The notes under the pieces were generated by a model. That model was not told where the DNA came from and searched no databases. It saw nothing but the letters and a program-made list of their open reading frames with translations. A program made the position numbers and the translations under genes. Shown one piece after another: positions 60,041-64,000 of a DNA stretch of 64,000 nt. Numbering within the stretch: the first letter of the stretch is position 1; every line of letters starts with the position of its first letter. The stretch is from Haberlea rhodopensis (Eukaryota > Streptophyta > Magnoliopsida > Lamiales > Gesneriaceae): the NCBI GenBank assembly GCA_907163345.1, contig CAJQUN010001200.1, forward strand, positions 1 to 64,000, in the 5' to 3' direction.

Positions 60041-62512
60041 ATGAGTACAGGTGGATCGTTCAATCACGAAGATAACTTTCACTACGATCCTGAGATTAAG
60101 AGGACGCTACATCAGAGAAGGAGAGAAGCAAGGCTGCTTGAAGAGGAAGAAAGGAACAACATGGCTGCAAATCAAAGCTTGAGGCAGCTCGCAAATCCTA
60201 CCTTGGATCAACAACCGCTCTGCATCAGTTTCCCTGCTCTGGCCAATAACGTAAATTTTGAACTCAAATCTGGTTTAATTCACTTATTGCCATCTTTTCA
60301 TGGTCTTGCAGGTGAAAACCCACATAAGCATCTGATGGAATTCCACGTGGTGTGCACTACCATGAAGCCGACCGGAATCACTGAGGATCAAATAAAGCTA
60401 AGAGCGTTCCCGTTTTCTCTAAAGGACGCTGCAAAAGACTGGCTCTTCTACTTACCATCCGGATCGATCACCACGTGGACTGACTTACAAAGAATATTTC
60501 TAGAAAAGTACTTCCCAGCTTCACGGGCAACGAACTTGAGGAAAGAGATATATGGTGTGAAGCAGCTCTACGAGGAATCACTACACGAGTACTGGGAGAG
60601 ATTCAAGAAGTTGTGCGCAAGTTGTCCACAACACCAGATAAGTGAACACCTTCTCATCCAATACTTTTATGAAGGTTTACTTTCTTCTGACAGGAACTTA
60701 GTGGATGCGGCAAGCGGAGGAGCATTTATAGACAAAACAGCGGAGGAAGCTAGAAGGTTGATAGCTAACATGGCGGCCAACTCCCAACAATTCGGATCTG
60801 TGCGCCATGGACAACCGCAAAGAAAAGAGGTAAACGTATCAAACTTAGAACAACAACTGATAGACCTCACTTTTCTTGTGCGTGGTATGGCAGGTGGAAA
60901 TGTAGGAAAGACAAAGCCGTGTGGAATCTGTCTGGCTGCGAACCATTCCACAGACGCATGCCCCTCACTACAAGAGACAACCACGGAGAACGTAAATGCT
61001 GCAGGAGGATTCCCAGGTCCCCCACAAAGGAATTATGACCATCCACCAAACAACTACAATCAAGGGTGGAGGGACCATCCGAACCAAGGCTATGGAAACC
61101 CACAGATGAACCAACCTCCACCCTATAGACCGCCATATCAGCGACCTCCACCACCGCCAGTGCACCCTCCCTCTGACAGGTTAGAACATAGCATCCAAAT
61201 TATTGCTGAAAATAACTTACAATTTCAACAGGAGACGAGGGCAAGCATCCAGAGCTTGACGACGCAGATGGGACAATTGGCAACTTCAATCAGCAAGATC
61301 GAAGCAAGGATTTCAAATGGACTGCCATCACAACCAGAGATGAACCCCCGGGAAAATGTGAGTGCTATCACAATGAATGTGAATGAAGATGCAACCGAAG
61401 AGAAGGTAGTACTGACGCCACCCCAAAAAGAAGAGATGACGGAGACAGAGACAGATGTTGAAGAGCCAATGCAAGGGGAGGAACCACGAGGTAAGTACCA
61501 CAAACTTTCTGAATATAAAGAACCACCCCCTTTCCCCCAAGCATTGAAGGACAATAGGAAAGGTGCCGGACTCAAAGGCCTCTACGAGATGAGTCCACGC
61601 TACAAAGAGCAAGCCCCATTGCATGAAACCGTGAATGAGGATCGAAACAAGGAACACAAGGGGCAGCCCAAGGTCGAGCTCAATGACAATGTTTCGGCGG
61701 ATAACCAAAGAAGCATCCCCATTAAATGCAAGGACCCAGGTATGTTCTTTATCCCATGTGAGATTAGAGGTATTAAAATTGAGAAGGCTATGCTCGATTT
61801 AGGGTCGTCCATAAATGTCTTGCCTTACTCAATGTACTCTCAACTGAAGATGGGACCTTTAAAAAGAGATAGAGCAGCTATTCACTTAGCTGATAAATCC
61901 ATGGTCATACCTAAGGGGATAATAGAGGACGTAGTTGTGCATGTAAAGAATTTGGTCTTCACAGCCGATTTCTATGTCTTAGACATGAGAAATGGTGATC
62001 CTTCTAGTCTAATTATTTTAGGAAGACCATTCTTGAAATCATCAAATTCAGTAATCAATATGAATAGCGGGTTGATAACCATGGAGTCTAATGGTGAAAT
62101 TGAAAAATTCAACATGTATGAACCCATTAAACCTCTTGAGCATTCTAGTTACGCTATTGATGTACATGATGATTATGATTCTGATTTTGATAATGATGAG
62201 TTGTGGGAAATGGGAAAGGCTACTGATGGCCTTGACGAGAAGAGAGGTATGGATCCCCCTCCTGTGCATACTATTCATAATATTGCTGCTTTATCTACTC
62301 ATAATACTGCTGATCCTCTTATTTCTCAATTGCAGGATCGTACCATTGGAAAGAAGCACCCTCCGGATCGACCAAAGCAAGCAACAAATGCTGGAGGAGT
62401 AACAAAGACTGGAAACGACCACTCAAAGAACAACAAGCCGAGATACCGAGGAGTGAAGAAGATATTGAGGTGGTTAAGGAAGGATAGAGCAACACTGCAT
62501 CAACCACCTTGA
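60041..62512 (+). CDS. Gag-protease polyprotein of the Athila-like element
   Basis: The ATG at 60041 (MSTGGSFNHE) is preferred over one at 59987, which gives a hydrophobic leader unlike gag. The protein has 823 residues. The gag domain spans about residues 90-235 (ENPHKHLMEF, WTDLQRIFLEKYFPASR). A CCHC knuckle, CGICLAANHSTDAC, lies near 293-306. A proline-rich linker and helical segments follow. The aspartic protease carries AMLDLGSSINVLPYSMY near 583-599 and ILGRPFL near 659, the DLG form usual in Athila/Tat. The frame is open throughout. It would form particles and process gag, but a helper is needed for reverse transcription. It stops just before the expected RT. Confidence 0.9.
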   Translation: MSTGGSFNHEDNFHYDPEIKRTLHQRRREARLLEEEERNNMAANQSLRQLANPTLDQQPLCISFPALANNVNFELKSGLIHLLPSFHGLAGENPHKHLMEFHVVCTTMKPTGITEDQIKLRAFPFSLKDAAKDWLFYLPSGSITTWTDLQRIFLEKYFPASRATNLRKEIYGVKQLYEESLHEYWERFKKLCASCPQHQISEHLLIQYFYEGLLSSDRNLVDAASGGAFIDKTAEEARRLIANMAANSQQFGSVRHGQPQRKEVNVSNLEQQLIDLTFLVRGMAGGNVGKTKPCGICLAANHSTDACPSLQETTTENVNAAGGFPGPPQRNYDHPPNNYNQGWRDHPNQGYGNPQMNQPPPYRPPYQRPPPPPVHPPSDRLEHSIQIIAENNLQFQQETRASIQSLTTQMGQLATSISKIEARISNGLPSQPEMNPRENVSAITMNVNEDATEEKVVLTPPQKEEMTETETDVEEPMQGEEPRGKYHKLSEYKEPPPFPQALKDNRKGAGLKGLYEMSPRYKEQAPLHETVNEDRNKEHKGQPKVELNDNVSADNQRSIPIKCKDPGMFFIPCEIRGIKIEKAMLDLGSSINVLPYSMYSQLKMGPLKRDRAAIHLADKSMVIPKGIIEDVVVHVKNLVFTADFYVLDMRNGDPSSLIILGRPFLKSSNSVINMNSGLITMESNGEIEKFNMYEPIKPLEHSSYAIDVHDDYDSDFDNDELWEMGKATDGLDEKRGMDPPPVHTIHNIAALSTHNTADPLISQLQDRTIGKKHPPDRPKQATNAGGVTKTGNDHSKNNKPRYRGVKKILRWLRKDRATLHQPP

Positions 62513-63936
62513 TAGAGGATAGCGTCGGGCCACCGACGTTAAACAGAGGCGCTGCTTGGGAGGCAACCCAAGGGGAGTTAGTTTCCCTTTTACCCTTTTA
62601 TTTTTATTGCTTTTTAGTTTAAACTTGTCTCTTTTCTTATATTTTTGCCTTACATTGGGGACAATGTAAGATTTAAGTATGGGGGAGGGATTAGTAGTTA
62701 GTTTTGCTTTCCTATTACAAAAATACAAAAAAATCGAAAAATTTAAAATTTTGAGCTCATAGTTAGTAATGAACGCATGCTTAGAATCACTAGCCCATGA
62801 TGAAACCTAATTGATATCATGCATGCTTTTGAACATAGGTGAATTGTTAACCTTGGAACACTTTGAACTCTAATGCAGATTTTACTTTAACTTAGTAGTT
62901 GAATATTTTGAGCACACTATTGTCATGACTTGTGAAGTGTGCATCACTTAGTGAAGATTGTGTAAATTTTGTGATAGTCTTAAGAAGTCTCTAATACATG
63001 CTAGAACTTAACTACATGCTCTTTGAGGCGTATGTCTAGACTACTTGCAAACATGAAAGTGATATAGGCAATCTTTGATGCGTTTGAGCCTTTCAAGCCT
63101 ACCATGTAAACAAAATCATTCTCTAGTACCTATTTCGAGCCTTAAATGTAAAAGAATGGTAGTATGCTAAGCATACTAAAGACCCCCATTCAACATTTCT
63201 TGACTAGCTTATCATCCTACCCTTTAAGCCTAAATGTAATTTTAATCCATACCTTTTAAGGGAGTATGATGTATTTCATTCAAATACACTTGGGAATCAT
63301 TGAAGTTTATTTGTGAGCTTAATTGTCAAAAGAATGGAATGCATGAAAGAAAAAGGGATGCCTTGAAAAATAGATGAAAAATATGACTCCAAGGGGAGCT
63401 AAGGCACAAAAGAAGCAAAGTGTTGAAATAGACCTTGTGAAAAAGAACAAAGTTGAAAAATTCATACAAGAAGAGAAGCTTTTAGTGTGCATTTCATCAT
63501 ACTCTCTTGTTTGAATATCCTTACCCTTTCTTTCATAAGCCAATACCTAGGCCAAGCTACAAGCTAATTAAGACCTACTTGATTTGTGTTTGCAAAGTAG
63601 CTAAGATAGTGGAGAAGAGTGTGCAAGTGAGCTTATACTTGTGTTAGTGTATGACTTGAACTATTATGGCTTTGCATATTTTGAATCTATAATTTGTACA
63701 CAACACTTGTTTATGACCACACACACACGTTCACTACTTCGTTGGGTACGAAATGTTTAGGGATTGAACTTGTTCCACTGTTAACTTTTCACCGCCGTTC
63801 ATTATTATGCATGTTAAAATTGTTGAGGCAGTAAAGTGAGGACAAGTTGCTTTGTTATGAACCTATGAGCCAACCAAAAATATTGTAGGTTTGATTGTTT
63901 ACTCGAGGTCGAGTAAAGAGTAAGTATGGGGGTGTT
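62513..63936 (+). other. 3' non-coding interior of the Athila-like element
   Basis: It contains CGCTGCTTGGGAGGCAACCC and CTTACATTGGGGACAATGTA followed by AAGTATGGGGGAGGG, blocks I recognise from the 3' part of Athila/Tat elements downstream of pol. Their position right after the protease suggests an internal deletion of pol. There is no frame longer than about 85 codons. The purine tract next to the 3' LTR is at about 63920-63936. Confidence 0.7.
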
Positions 63937-64000
63937 TGATGTGACTAGAAATAGACACATCTATTACGCTTAATTGTCTACGATTTGGTATATTTTGATG

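Larger units (their letters stand above)
58443..64000 (+). mobile_element. Athila-like Ty3/Gypsy element, gag-protease only
   Basis: A 1508-bp 5' LTR (58443-59950) starts TGATGTGACTAG and ends ACGCTACCA. It is followed by a tRNA-Asp-like primer site (TTGCGCCGTTGCCGGGGA). The 3' LTR begins at 63937 with the same sequence after AAGTATGGGGGTG, a purine tract, and leaves the window. Between them is one frame (gag plus protease). There is no reverse transcriptase, RNase H or integrase. It cuts the endogenous virus, so it is younger than that integration. Confidence 0.85.

Noticed and set aside
60667..61812. Long minus-strand frames
   Set aside because: They are antisense shadows of the gag-protease frame.

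Overview
The window is nuclear DNA of a flowering plant, almost certainly a eudicot. It is AT-rich, its genes have many GT-AG introns, and it carries a plant-specific gene set (HEMERA/pTAC12, an S-protein homologue, remorin and ALIS remnants). It is packed with plant LTR retrotransposons, MULEs, hAT MITEs, a SINE and an endogenous caulimovirid. Species cannot be told from the sequence.

Layout. 52-13857: an old minus-strand Ty3/Gypsy chromovirus (flanks TGAAT/TGAAC) carrying two nested insertions: a solo LTR (1771-3767) and a young gag-only Ty1/Copia element (4115-9232, perfect TSD CAATC). 13.9-24.6 kb: a gene-bearing stretch with a hAT MITE (15612-15979), a three-exon gene for a 118-residue protein (minus), a solo LTR, a decayed ALIS/CDC50 gene and a small membrane-protein ORF. 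24615-26147: a 1.5-kb inverted repeat with a perfect 10-bp TSD. 26.3-28.8 kb: an LTR fragment and a remorin pseudogene. 28795-34027 (minus): a complete ten-exon HEMERA/pTAC12 gene, the best-supported host gene here. About 34.17-43.92 kb: a MULE with a mudrA-type transposase (plus) and a convergent captured Ulp1-protease-like gene (minus). It is peppered with about 28 copies of a 30-40 bp palindrome built on CGGTGCATGT...ACATGCACCG. 43922-44846: a second foldback element. 44946-47690: LTR plus minisatellite-rich internal region of another retroelement. 47.7-54 kb: sparse, with a second hAT MITE, an S-protein homologue gene, a SINE and a MULE-end fragment. 54.3-58.44 kb: minus-strand endogenous caulimovirid, broken by stops and a frameshift. 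It is interrupted at 58443 by an Athila-like Ty3/Gypsy element encoding only gag-protease, which runs off the window.

How it fits together. Host coding capacity is small: HEMERA (plastid transcription and phytochrome signalling), one secreted S-protein homologue, one conserved unknown and one small membrane ORF. The rest is mobile DNA. The two strongest unexplained signals are (1) the palindrome family, confined to one MULE, sitting in introns and spacers but once in frame inside the transposase exon, and (2) arrays of short palindromes spaced by two or three DNA helical turns in the LTRs of two unrelated retrotransposons.
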